Below, in pieces: positions 16,076 to 24,697 of a DNA stretch of 64,000 nucleotides. The first letter of the stretch is position 1. The number at the start of each line of letters is the position of its first letter. The stretch covers positions 1 to 64,000 of the forward strand of contig JAQWTI010000037.1 of assembly GCA_029242745.1 (NCBI GenBank), written 5' to 3'. Source of the stretch: Acidimicrobiales bacterium. GTDB taxonomy: Bacteria; Actinomycetota; Acidimicrobiia; Acidimicrobiales; MedAcidi-G1. The notes under the pieces are model-generated. The model was not told the origin of the DNA. It made no database searches and was given only the letters and a program-made list of their open reading frames with translations. A program made the translations under genes and the position numbers.

Positions 16076-17779
16076 ATGAATCAAACCAAACAGAGTCTCT
16101 ACCGTTGGCAATTCGAAGCACTCATCAGTTGGCTCCGTTGCGGACGTCGCGGGATCGTGGAAGCCGTTACCGGCTCTGGGAAAACCAACGTCGCTCTGAT
16201 TGCTGCCGCTGATGCGCACCGGCGGGGCCTTTTCGTACTAGTCGTCGTGCCAAGCCGGGTCCTGATGAACCAGTGGGCTCTCCGCCTGAATGAGACCCTG
16301 CCGAATTGTCGAATAGGTCGTCTCGGCGACAACTTCAGTGATGGAGTAGACGGCTGCGACGTTCTCGTGACGACCCGTCATTCGGCGAGCACCAGACGCC
16401 CTCTCCCTCCGACCGAAGCCGGCGGTCTAATCATCGCAGACGAGTGCCACGGTTTCGGTGGTGAGACCCTCAGACAATCACTTATCCACGAGTACAAAGA
16501 GCGCCTTGGGCTCACAGCAACTTTAGAGCGCTCTGATCAGGCTGTTGAAAAAACGCTACTGCCGTACTTTGGGGGCGTCTGCTTTCGCTACGGCTTCGGC
16601 GAAGCCATCGATGATGGCGTCTGCGCTCAGCCCCGGGTTGCCTTCGCTGCTGTTCCACTGGCCCGTGACGAACGTATCGAGTATGACGAGATCGAGACAT
16701 CTCTTGTCCAGGCGCGCCAGTCGCTTCGAGCCATACCTGATATGCCACAAGATCCGTTCAGCGCCTTCCTCGCAGCAGTCAGTTACCTCGCGGAACATGA
16801 TGCAGGGCCAAACGGCAAGGCAGCTGTGACCTATCTTGAGGCATTCTCAAGGCGGCGGGAAATTGTCGCCACTAGTCGGACGAAGTACGACGTTTTGTCT
16901 CGCTTCGCACCGTTAATCAAACAGGCGGCAGGAAGTTTGCTGTTTACGCAGACTGTGAAGGCAGCGAACCATGCAATTAACCGACTAGATCCACTTTTAA
17001 ATATCGAAATCATTACAGGGGAAACAAACCGTGGTGAGCGTGAACGAATTCTCGATGATCTGCGCGTAGGGACCATCGACGCTGTTGCCGCCCCACGCGT
17101 CCTCGACGAGGGAATCGACGTGCCCGACGCCAACCTAGGCATCGTCATCAGCGCAAGCAGGACCCGCCGTCAGATGATTCAACGCATGGGGCGGATTCTC
17201 AGACGCAAGCCACTCGGCAGCGGGGCCCGGTTCGTGATCCTTTTCGCGAGTGACACCCTCGAGGACCCGCGGACCGATGAACGCGACGGTTTCATGGAAG
17301 AAATCCAGGATATTGCCGAATCATCATGGATCTTTGGTGCGGAGGATCATGCAGAACTGAATGGCTTTCTGGACTATCACGGTCCCGAGGTTCTTACACC
17401 CCCACAAACAATTGGCCCTATGACGTCCTTGGCAGACGTGCCTGCTCGAGTCGATGATTTCGAAAGGTATGCATGGCTCAACTTTCTGGCCTGGAACAAT
17501 CTCACCAAAGCCCACGAAGATGCCTGGGATTCAGATCCCATCGACGCCGCCGCTCCACCCTATTTGGACTTTGAAATTCCCGAACTCCCTGCGCTCGGAG
17601 TCAAACGAGTCGCAAAGGCCAAGGCGGCAAGGCTCTCAACCGGAGAACAACCAGTAACCCTCATCAAACGGCCAGACGGATTTGTACTCCAGTGCACCGG
17701 CTGTAGCGCCATGTCCGAACCCACACCATTTCGATGGAAAGCGCTTGATGCAACCGTCGAGTGCGGCTGCCTCTGGTGA
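16076..17779 (+). CDS. XPB/Rad25-like superfamily 2 helicase
   Basis: 567-residue SF2 helicase. YRWQFEALISWL resembles the Q-tip region. Walker A is EAVTGSGKTNVALIA, motif Ia VVPSRVLMNQW, the motif II box is IIADECHGFGG (DECH), and motif III is LGLTATLER. The second RecA domain has LLFTQTVKAA, APRVLDEGIDVPDANLGIV and the QRMGRILRRK arginine fingers. A short C-terminal Cys cluster (CTGC and CGC) may bind zinc. No nuclease or methylase partner lies beside it, so a role in repair is more likely than restriction. The ATG start has no clear ribosome-binding site; transcripts may be leaderless or depend on the upstream structured RNA. Confidence 0.85.
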   Translation: MNQTKQSLYRWQFEALISWLRCGRRGIVEAVTGSGKTNVALIAAADAHRRGLFVLVVVPSRVLMNQWALRLNETLPNCRIGRLGDNFSDGVDGCDVLVTTRHSASTRRPLPPTEAGGLIIADECHGFGGETLRQSLIHEYKERLGLTATLERSDQAVEKTLLPYFGGVCFRYGFGEAIDDGVCAQPRVAFAAVPLARDERIEYDEIETSLVQARQSLRAIPDMPQDPFSAFLAAVSYLAEHDAGPNGKAAVTYLEAFSRRREIVATSRTKYDVLSRFAPLIKQAAGSLLFTQTVKAANHAINRLDPLLNIEIITGETNRGERERILDDLRVGTIDAVAAPRVLDEGIDVPDANLGIVISASRTRRQMIQRMGRILRRKPLGSGARFVILFASDTLEDPRTDERDGFMEEIQDIAESSWIFGAEDHAELNGFLDYHGPEVLTPPQTIGPMTSLADVPARVDDFERYAWLNFLAWNNLTKAHEDAWDSDPIDAAAPPYLDFEIPELPALGVKRVAKAKAARLSTGEQPVTLIKRPDGFVLQCTGCSAMSEPTPFRWKALDATVECGCLW

Positions 17780-17886
17780 GATCTTCGTTGGGGCCATAAG
17801 AACCAGTAGCAGTTCCTGAGCAAGGTGTTTCTCCTACCTGAAACGGTTGGAGAACACGAGAGTTGCCCTGCGGCCGTCAGAGTCCA

Positions 17887-17920
17887 AATCAGTTAACGGA
17901 ACCCCCAACTCTGATTTTTT
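17887..17920 (+). terminator. possible terminator after the helicase
   Basis: AATCAG (17887-17892) pairs with CTGATT (17911-17916), followed by further T residues. The loop is long and the stem is short, so this is a modest candidate in the convergent gap. Confidence 0.35.
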
Positions 17921-17977
17921 CAGGATTGATGACGCGGGCTAGACTTGACCTTTTAGGCGATCAAACGGGGGTTGTCC

Positions 17978-18703
17978 TTACTCCATGTAGTGCTGCAAAG
18001 TCCTATGCCACTTGTTTGATGGTAGGTCTGGCCGCAGCGCAGCAAGTCCGGTGCAGTACTTCGATAGCCGAACTGGCCTCACCCCGTGGGTCCACAGCCA
18101 ACGATCAAACCGGCTCGGCGGTCCCACAGTTTTGGACTCGATTACCAGCCCATTTAGCGAAATTGAGCGGCCAGTGACGTCCATGCACGTGACCTCTCGA
18201 TCAATGGTAAGACGAGAGGCCCCGGTGGGGTCAACGAGAGTAGATCGTCGGTACTGCGTAGTTAGCACGGGTTCAAGGCCGCTCGCGATGCTGCTATCAG
18301 TTGCCTCGTCAACGAAGCTCCGCCTTTCCAGTGAACGCAGATCAGCTTCGCTTTCATCTACCGGTATCCGTATCTTTTGGCTTTGCCCCCGAGCAGTTCT
18401 CAACTTGACTTCGAGCATGTGATCATTGGTATCTAGGTAGTGCCGGAATCGGACCTTGAAGCGACGCCGCCGGCTATGAGCAGCAGCCCGATACGCCAAA
18501 AGGTTCGGGGTGTCGAAGTAGCAGGATTCATAACGAAAGTCGTGACGCCCGTCAATGTTGAGGGCGAAGACTCCCTCTGGAAAATCTTTGCAAAGTTGAT
18601 CAAAGTATTCGACGCCGATTACGTACTTGCGGTCCTTCCGCAACTGAAGTCCAGCCATACCCTCGACCTCAGTCTGCGAAATCGGCGGCAACGTGTCGAT
18701 CAC
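17978..18703 (-). CDS. VTC-domain polyphosphate polymerase-like protein
   Basis: 241-residue protein of the VTC domain family, whose yeast member VTC4 polymerises polyphosphate from ATP inside a tunnel of basic residues. Visible features are LPPISQTEVEGMAGLQLRKD then RKYVIG, RYESCYFDTP, the basic strand RRRRFKVRFRHY, a core MLEVKLRT strand, and LTIDREV near the C-terminus. I chose GTG at 18703 because it gives a GTGA overlap with the DUF4956 stop and keeps the conserved LPPIS segment. It is last in the operon CotH-DUF4956-VTC. Confidence 0.85.
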   Translation of the reverse strand: MIDTLPPISQTEVEGMAGLQLRKDRKYVIGVEYFDQLCKDFPEGVFALNIDGRHDFRYESCYFDTPNLLAYRAAAHSRRRRFKVRFRHYLDTNDHMLEVKLRTARGQSQKIRIPVDESEADLRSLERRSFVDEATDSSIASGLEPVLTTQYRRSTLVDPTGASRLTIDREVTCMDVTGRSISLNGLVIESKTVGPPSRFDRWLWTHGVRPVRLSKYCTGLAALRPDLPSNKWHRTLQHYME

Positions 18704-19260
18704 GAGGACTGCCCACTGCCATTGAGTTTGTAGCAAACGTCAACCACGGTGCTGTCGTTCACCAAGTCGACGCGACGGACCTTGAGTCGGACCACGGTTC
18801 CGCCAAGCATCAATTCGAGGCGCTCCCGGAGTTCGGACTCGTCGGTATGGGCCTGATCCATGGTGACCGTCTGGTTCCGGTTCCGGGCGTAGAGCTTTGG
18901 ATGATCACCTATGTAGATGGCAACCAGAGCCGCACCCATGAGAGTCGGTGTTGCCCACGCTGGCTCTATCGGCATGCCACCCAGCAGACCCAGGGCGAGC
19001 GCTGTGAAGTAGTACGCCACCTCCTGCTGACCTAACTCGGTGGACCGGAGGCGAATAATTGACAGGACGCCGAAGAGTCCCAGCCCAAGGCCAAGGTTTA
19101 CCGTGCTGCGCGTCAGGGTCATGGCGATACCCAACAACCCAACATTGAGACCTAGCAGCGCCACCACCATGTCACGGCGTCCGTTTCTGGGGAAGTACAG
19201 GACGAAGACCAGTACCGCCAGAGCAAGTAGGTCAGAGACAATTAACCAGTGTGTCGACAT
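18700..19260 (-). CDS. DUF4956 membrane protein
   Basis: 186 residues with four or more hydrophobic helices in the first 120 residues (LLALAVLVFVLYF, MVVALLGLNVGLLGIAMTL, GLGLGLFGVLSIIRLRS, YYFTALALGLLGG) and a soluble C-terminal domain. The RLRSTELGQQEVAYYF segment is typical of DUF4956. The family's biochemical function is not established, but it recurs next to VTC-domain genes. Start is ATG, and its stop overlaps the VTC start by 4 nt. Confidence 0.82.
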   Translation of the reverse strand: MSTHWLIVSDLLALAVLVFVLYFPRNGRRDMVVALLGLNVGLLGIAMTLTRSTVNLGLGLGLFGVLSIIRLRSTELGQQEVAYYFTALALGLLGGMPIEPAWATPTLMGAALVAIYIGDHPKLYARNRNQTVTMDQAHTDESELRERLELMLGGTVVRLKVRRVDLVNDSTVVDVCYKLNGSGQSS

Positions 19261-19323
19261 TGAGTCCTTACCTATGTTCAGGGAGACCAGTGAGTGGCAA
19301 ATAGGTCCCGGGTCATTATTGCG

Positions 19324-20820
19324 TTAACGGGCAACCTCTCGGGCGTAATCGAGATCAACCAACAAGTTGTCAACGGCCCAGTCCCAATAAGCGACTGGAA
19401 GGGCGTCGTCGTGGGAATCAGCTGATTCAGTGGTGGCTTCCCTTATCTGAGCAGTCCAGGCCGTGATCTGTTTCTGCACTTGGTCTTCAGCGAAGGGTCC
19501 ATCTAAAAATCGGCCAAGGACTCGGTGATAGTCGTCGTCAAAGGCCCCCCATGCGGCAAACAGCGGATCGCATGCTGCAGAACGCTGCGGTATACCCCAC
19601 TGGCCATATTTGAATACTTCGCAGTCCTTGGTGATCTCACCCCAAGCATCAGGTATCGGAGTGACCGGGTTCCGATCTTCTCTAATATTTTGAAAAGCGT
19701 TGTCCAGGTCCCACGGAATTAGATGGAGCAGGCTGGTCGTGGGGTCCTCGTACCAGTAAAAATTATGATTGTTGCAGAAGCCATCAAAGCAATACCAGTG
19801 GAAGGGGCCATCATCGTTGCGGATTGAGCGGTCAACGACCGCCCACGCCAATACCTCTTCGATGTTCATCCATTTTTTGACTACAGCCGGAGCCCCGCCC
19901 GGCTGAGCATCAGTTACTTCAAGGCCAAAAGTTCTGAGCATCTCGACCGAGGGGTTATCCCCTTCGTTGGTTTTTAGCGCCAATCGGAAGTCCCTCTCGT
20001 CTGGGACCCCCTCCCAGCTCCCAGTCGGCCATATCTCCTTGTAGAGGTTCCCGGCACCGTCATCGAAGTTGTACCGAGTAAAGCGACCATCAATCTGCTC
20101 CGTGAGAGCAAACAGGCCAACATAGGTACCGTTAACCATCAAACGGGCATGGACTGATCGGGGAGCCGGCACCCCCATCTCACGAAACAACCAGTACCCA
20201 AGACGCTCATGTAACTGCGACGGGTCAAGGTTCATCGAATGGAACTGAAGGCGCCGTAGCCCATGGAACTCTCGGTCTGGGTCGTCCCAATTCATCTTGA
20301 CTTTCATTGACAGTTTGGTGCAGGTCTTGCGGCCAGACGGGTTGGCCCAATCTTCTCCCGACAGGCAGCCGTACCACGCTCCGACACTCCCCTTGTAACG
20401 GATCCCAACACGGTCGATGGTCTCGCCCTCGAAGCCCAGTGACCCAACAACCCATACTTCCGCCGCTGGATTACGATCAATTTGCTCTAGGGCCTCATTG
20501 GACAAAGTCAACTCGAAGGTATGTAGTTGGCTTTGGTCAAAGATGTAGTTGGAGTCTTCCCGGACAAGAGCGGACGCCGCATCAACAACCGTGCTGGGCG
20601 TAGCCGTAGTTGGAGGTGGAGTTGCTGTTGTGGTGGTCGTGGTGCTTGGCAATGAAGTTGTTGTGCTTTGAGGTGCAACTGTCGTCAAATCCGCAGCCGC
20701 CTGCGCAGGTGCAGTCTTTGTGGGAGTCATAGACGTCGAGACAACGGGCGTAGTTGCGCTACCGCCACAACTTGCGGCAAGGGCCGCCAGAACAACAACG
20801 CCTGTCGAGATCTGCTTCAC
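19324..20820 (-). CDS. CotH-family lipoprotein (CotH kinase-like)
   Basis: 498 residues. The GTG start at 20820 puts a lipoprotein signal (MKQISTGVVVLAALAASC, lipobox LAASC) at the N-terminus. A long Thr/Ser/Pro-rich spacer follows (about 25-85), probably a linker outside the membrane, and then a CotH domain. CotH features include VGIRYKGSVGAWYG, KLSMKVKMNWDD, LRRLQFHSMNLDPSQL, PRSVHARLMVNGTYVGLFAL with TEQID, and a DLDNAF motif matching the metal-binding Asp of CotH kinases. It is first gene of the operon with DUF4956 and VTC. It probably acts on an extracytoplasmic protein or polymer; the substrate is unknown. Confidence 0.85.
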   Translation of the reverse strand: MKQISTGVVVLAALAASCGGSATTPVVSTSMTPTKTAPAQAAADLTTVAPQSTTTSLPSTTTTTTATPPPTTATPSTVVDAASALVREDSNYIFDQSQLHTFELTLSNEALEQIDRNPAAEVWVVGSLGFEGETIDRVGIRYKGSVGAWYGCLSGEDWANPSGRKTCTKLSMKVKMNWDDPDREFHGLRRLQFHSMNLDPSQLHERLGYWLFREMGVPAPRSVHARLMVNGTYVGLFALTEQIDGRFTRYNFDDGAGNLYKEIWPTGSWEGVPDERDFRLALKTNEGDNPSVEMLRTFGLEVTDAQPGGAPAVVKKWMNIEEVLAWAVVDRSIRNDDGPFHWYCFDGFCNNHNFYWYEDPTTSLLHLIPWDLDNAFQNIREDRNPVTPIPDAWGEITKDCEVFKYGQWGIPQRSAACDPLFAAWGAFDDDYHRVLGRFLDGPFAEDQVQKQITAWTAQIREATTESADSHDDALPVAYWDWAVDNLLVDLDYAREVAR

Positions 20821-21215
20821 ATTCGCATTCTGGCCCCAATCAGACTCTGCTTGGGTAACTAAAATAAGAAACTTCACCCAACCCTGCCCAAAGGTGGCGT
20901 GATCCAACAAATTTGATTTCACTTAGGTTCTTACATCACTCAACTCAAGATTTAGATTCAGGTTAAGGCCACCACATCGTAGGAACCTTCTCGTCCCAGC
21001 GAGACTGAGCCCAGGAGAATCCCTTGAACTTTTATCGTTAATATCAAAGCGACCTATCTTAAAATTCAGTTAGCAAGTTGGAGACTTAATAGATCGATGT
21101 CTGCGAGGTAGAACGTGTTCTATTCTCAAGTATGTTGAGGCTTGCTGAAGAGTTCACGAAATAAGTCGCCGCAACATGCTGGTTATTCACATTCAGGTAG
21201 TACGGGGGTCGATAG
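20821..21215. other. divergent intergenic region
   Basis: 395 bp between the CotH operon (minus) and the amidohydrolase operon (plus), clearly more AT-rich than its flanks. It should contain both promoters. No open frame looks real. It contains the palindrome listed separately at 21109-21122. Confidence 0.5.
21109..21122. promoter_or_regulatory. palindrome, possible operator
   Basis: TAGAAC-GT-GTTCTA is a perfect 6-bp inverted repeat with a 2-bp spacer, 94 bp upstream of the amidohydrolase start. The position suits a repressor or activator site for the purine-type operon. The 2-bp spacer does not match the 4-bp spacer of Gram-positive LexA boxes. Confidence 0.3.
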
Positions 21216-22610
21216 ATGCCAACTGACAAAGGGGCTGGAGAAACAACCTTCCTGCTTGAAGGCGGCATCGTTTTGCCCATGGAAGGTGACCGTGTCACCT
21301 ATGACCCCGGCTCTGTGCTGGTTCTCGATGGGATTATCGCTGCGGTCGGTTCAGTCTCAGATGTTGCAGCACACCCTGCGTCGGCCTCTGTAGAGACGAT
21401 AGATGCCACAAACCGTGTACTCCTGCCCGGTTTCCACAACTGTCATCTTCATTCAGGCCTCCTACGGGGGACGGCCGAATCTCTGGCTCTTTGGGAGTGG
21501 CTGGAAAATCACATTGACCCCGCTCACCGAGCAATGACACCCGAAATTGCCAAGGCGGCCTCTTACATGGCCTATACCGAAGGACTCATGGGCGGGACTA
21601 CCTCGGTGCTCGACATGTGGCGGTTCATGGAGGGTTCAGCCCAGGCTGCAGAAGATGTCGGGATCCGAGCCACATTGGCTCCCTACACCGCTGATCGCTA
21701 CGACTATTTTGAGACGCTCGAGACCAACCGACGCCTTCTTGAAACGCATCGAGTCGCAGCCGACGGCCGAGTGAGATCTTGGGTTGGGCTTGAACACATC
21801 TTCTATTGTTCGCCCGAGATGTTCCGAAACGCTGCGGCCTTGGCCGAGGAGTTCGACACGGGGATTCATACTCACAGCTCCGAGTCAATATGGGAAGTCC
21901 AAGAATGCCTTCGGCAATTCGGTCGTAGGCCAATTGAAGAATTCTACAATCGCGGCATTCTTGGTGAAAATACTGTAATTGCCCACGGTGTCTGGCTCGA
22001 CGATCGAGAAGTTCAGTTGCTGGTTCAAACTGGTAGTTCAGTGACGCATTGCCCTTGTTCAAATATGAAATTGTCCTCAGGCCCCGCCCGCGTTGGGTTC
22101 TATCGTGACCAGGGAATGACAGTGGCCCTTGGCACCGATGGCGAAAAGGAAAACAATAATCTCGACATGCTTGAAGAAATGAAGTTTGCGTCCCTGTTGC
22201 AAAAAGTGAGTTCCCTCGACCCAACTGTTGGAGACCCCTGGGACATACTCGACATGGCGACTCGCTCCGGTGCAGAAGCGCTTGGCTTGGATGATGCAAC
22301 TGGGACTCTCGAAGTGGGCAAGGACGCCGACATCGTCATGGTCGATCTTGGGGCACTGCACTTTGTGCCAGTCCTACATGGGTCAAACTTCAATGTGCCA
22401 GCACATCTTGTGTTTTCAGCAAGTTCCCACGACGTCAGTGACGTCTGGGTTCGTGGTGCCCACTTAGTCGAAGACGGTGAGGTCATCTCGGTAGACGTGG
22501 CGTCGATAGCAAGTAACGCTCAGGCGGCGGCAGAAGACCTGTTTGAACGCCGGGCTGCTCTAAAAGGTTCAACCCCGAGCCCCGCTACCGACTTAGGAAA
22601 GAACCAGTAA
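21216..22610 (+). CDS. amidohydrolase, ATZ/TRZ/SsnA-type deaminase
   Basis: 464-residue metal-dependent hydrolase of the cytosine-deaminase-like (subtype III) amidohydrolase superfamily, which includes S-adenosylhomocysteine/methylthioadenosine, guanine and triazine deaminases. The metal ligands are HNCHLHSG, HTHSSES, VIAHGVWLDDREV and the final Asp in ALGTDGEKENNN; VTHCPCSNMKLSSG is also typical. ATG start with a GGGGGTCG-type ribosome-binding site. It begins an operon with a ferritin-like protein and a three-subunit xanthine-dehydrogenase-type enzyme. That context suggests a heterocycle deaminated here and then oxidised. The exact substrate is not determinable. Confidence 0.85.
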   Translation: MPTDKGAGETTFLLEGGIVLPMEGDRVTYDPGSVLVLDGIIAAVGSVSDVAAHPASASVETIDATNRVLLPGFHNCHLHSGLLRGTAESLALWEWLENHIDPAHRAMTPEIAKAASYMAYTEGLMGGTTSVLDMWRFMEGSAQAAEDVGIRATLAPYTADRYDYFETLETNRRLLETHRVAADGRVRSWVGLEHIFYCSPEMFRNAAALAEEFDTGIHTHSSESIWEVQECLRQFGRRPIEEFYNRGILGENTVIAHGVWLDDREVQLLVQTGSSVTHCPCSNMKLSSGPARVGFYRDQGMTVALGTDGEKENNNLDMLEEMKFASLLQKVSSLDPTVGDPWDILDMATRSGAEALGLDDATGTLEVGKDADIVMVDLGALHFVPVLHGSNFNVPAHLVFSASSHDVSDVWVRGAHLVEDGEVISVDVASIASNAQAAAEDLFERRAALKGSTPSPATDLGKNQ

Positions 22611-22662
22611 GTAAACCAAATGAATAAGAACTTCGTATGTTGTTCCACTATTGAAGTTGCGG

Positions 22663-23364
22663 ATGAGTAAGGATGTTGTTGTGACTGAACAGATATCTTT
22701 TTATGACACTCTCGTTGACGAACTTGAGACCATGAGGTCTCAACTCACTCCCGACGAGGGAGGTAGTTTCTTCAATCGCCCAATGAGCGAGCAAGAACTA
22801 ATCGAATGGCTCTCTTTTCAGGCTTACTACGAGAAGCGCGCTGCGCAATTCATCGGACGCTGGCTTGCTGATACTCCCGAACGTGATGCATTTGTTCTAT
22901 TAGCGCAGCAAGTTGAAGACGAGGGCCTCCACTACGAGTACTGCATGCGCGCTCTAGAACGTCGCGGGGTGACCTCTATTGACGATTGGAAGCCTGAACC
23001 CGAGTGGGAGGAATGGATCGACGCCTGGTACCCCTCCGGTGACGACACGATCGAGCGCGTTGCTTCCCACAATCTGGCTGGCGAACTCGGTGCCTGCAAT
23101 GCTTTCGTCGAGATTAAGACCCGTGTGCCCAATGACGTCATTAAGACACTGGACCGCATTATCCCGGATGAGCATTTCCATATGCGAATCGCCAAAACCC
23201 TTATCGACAAATATGCGGTTGAAGAAGATCAGCGGGGCCGCGTTCGCCAGCGTGTCACCCGAACCTTCGAACTGGAACAAGCAGGACGTGTCGCTTACAA
23301 CCGAAGAATGGTGCGACTCGGTCTGGCCAATGAAAGCGATCCGACTCCACCAATGCCTGGTTGA
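22663..23364 (+). CDS. ferritin-like di-iron protein
   Basis: About 233 residues, all helical, with repeated di-iron ligands: Glu in AYYEKRAAQFIG, ExxH-type EDEGLHYEYC, Glu in NLAGELGACNAF, and DEHFHMRIAK. This arrangement resembles the ferritin-like superfamily, near PaaA/PaaC-type oxygenase subunits or iron-containing redox proteins. It sits between the amidohydrolase and the FAD subunit of a molybdenum hydroxylase (9-bp gap downstream). It may be an oxygen-using or iron-handling partner of that pathway. I chose ATG 22663 rather than the upstream TTG. Confidence 0.7.
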   Translation: MSKDVVVTEQISFYDTLVDELETMRSQLTPDEGGSFFNRPMSEQELIEWLSFQAYYEKRAAQFIGRWLADTPERDAFVLLAQQVEDEGLHYEYCMRALERRGVTSIDDWKPEPEWEEWIDAWYPSGDDTIERVASHNLAGELGACNAFVEIKTRVPNDVIKTLDRIIPDEHFHMRIAKTLIDKYAVEEDQRGRVRQRVTRTFELEQAGRVAYNRRMVRLGLANESDPTPPMPG

Positions 23365-23373
23365 GTCGGCGCT

Positions 23374-24222
23374 ATGAAGCCGCCAGCCTTCGACTACGCC
23401 GATCCCGACACGCTTGACGGTGCTCTGGCACTGCTTGCCGACCACGGGGATGACGCTGTGATTATTGCCGGCGGCCAGTCACTTATTCCCCTGCTAAATC
23501 TCCGTCTGGCCCGTCCTGAACTTGTCATTGACCTTCGCCACATTGACGACCTCTTTGAAGTCAGTGTTGATGAAAGTTGCTTGCGTTCTGGCACCATGGT
23601 CCGGGCAGCAGACCTAGAAGAACACCCGTCGGCTACGACGATTCCAGGTCTAGTGCCGGCGCTCTCACTTATAGCTCATTCTCAGATCCGAGCAAGGACC
23701 ACGATCGGCGGCTCAGTCGCCCACGCTGATCCCGCAGCAGAACTTCCGGCACTTCTCGTCGCTTTAGACGGATCAGTCGCTTTAAAAAGCAGCGCCCGGG
23801 GTGAGCGGACTGTGGAGGCTGCCGACTTCTTTCTAGGCCCTTTGTGGACAGCACGGGAACCAGATGAGATTCTTACCTCTGTTACTTTTCCCCGCCACAA
23901 AGGTGTAGTTGCAATTGACGAGGTGGCAATGAGACCCGGCGATTTCGCTCTAGTGGGCGTAGTCACTGCTTACAACGTTTATGCAGGGATGGTTGCCGAC
24001 CCACGGATTGTTCTGTTCGGTGTGGCTGGGACACCAATAAGGGTAACCGAGGCAGAGGCCGCACTCGTTGGGGCTGTGCCCAGCACTGCGACGTTTGCCG
24101 CTGCAGCCGAAAAAATTCGTGAACACCTCACACCGCTCGGCGACGCCCATGCTTCAGTTGAATACCGCCGCAATCTTGCAGCCGTTCTTGTCGAACGAAG
24201 TTTGGTAAAAAACAATGACTAA
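23374..24222 (+). CDS. molybdenum hydroxylase FAD-binding subunit (XdhB/CoxM type)
   Basis: 282-residue medium subunit of the xanthine dehydrogenase/CO dehydrogenase family, passing electrons from the Fe-S subunit to FAD. The FAD motifs AGGQSLIPLLNLRLARP and TIGGSVAHADPAAELP are clear, and the C-terminal CO_deh_flav_C domain begins near residue 175. It overlaps the next gene by 8 nt. Confidence 0.9.
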   Translation: MKPPAFDYADPDTLDGALALLADHGDDAVIIAGGQSLIPLLNLRLARPELVIDLRHIDDLFEVSVDESCLRSGTMVRAADLEEHPSATTIPGLVPALSLIAHSQIRARTTIGGSVAHADPAAELPALLVALDGSVALKSSARGERTVEAADFFLGPLWTAREPDEILTSVTFPRHKGVVAIDEVAMRPGDFALVGVVTAYNVYAGMVADPRIVLFGVAGTPIRVTEAEAALVGAVPSTATFAAAAEKIREHLTPLGDAHASVEYRRNLAAVLVERSLVKNND

Positions 24223-24697
24223 CGAGCGCACCGTTGAAATGAACGTAAACGGAAGAGATTACTCCCTCAGATGTGAACCTCGCCGGTTGCTGAGTGAGGC
24301 GTTACGCGAAGACTGCAGACTCACCGGGACTCACGTCGGCTGCGAACAAGGTTCCTGTGGCGCATGCACGGTAATTGTTGATGGTCGGGCGCAGCGATCA
24401 TGTCTCATGCTTGCGGTTCAAGCGGACGGCTCCAATATTGAGACCATCGAAGGCGTCGGAGCCGACAGCGAGACAGGTCACCCAGTACAGATTGCCATGC
24501 ACCAAGCTCACGGCCTTCAATGCGGCTTCTGCACGGCGGGGATCGTGATGTCCCTGGTGCACGCTCACCGAAATGGCATCTCGCGTCAAGACGTCACCAA
24601 GGAGGTACTAAACGGACATCTATGTCGGTGCACCGGGTACGTAAACATTCGCCAGGCCATCGATGCCGCGTGGGTAGAACTTGAAGACAACAAGTGA
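24215..24697 (+). CDS. molybdenum hydroxylase 2Fe-2S subunit (XdhC/CoxS type)
   Basis: 160 residues. The N-terminal plant-ferredoxin-type cluster is CEQGSCGAC plus a distal Cys in QRSC, and the C-terminal helical cluster is CGFC...CRC. Both match the small subunit of XDH/CODH enzymes. Its stop overlaps the GTG start of the large subunit by 4 nt. Confidence 0.93.
   Translation: MTNERTVEMNVNGRDYSLRCEPRRLLSEALREDCRLTGTHVGCEQGSCGACTVIVDGRAQRSCLMLAVQADGSNIETIEGVGADSETGHPVQIAMHQAHGLQCGFCTAGIVMSLVHAHRNGISRQDVTKEVLNGHLCRCTGYVNIRQAIDAAWVELEDNK

Noticed and set aside
15845-16219. Open frame of 124 residues on the minus strand, overlapping the helicase start
   Set aside because: Its first third overlaps the helicase coding region in antisense, it lacks a good start and any known motif. 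It could be a small gene but evidence is too weak to list.
21111-21120. GAAC-GT-GTTC as a LexA (SOS) box
   Set aside because: Gram-positive LexA sites have a 4-bp spacer; here it is 2 bp, and the gene downstream is metabolic.
21625-22299. 224-residue antisense open frame inside the amidohydrolase gene
   Set aside because: Lies wholly opposite a gene with clear catalytic motifs; its sequence has no family features.
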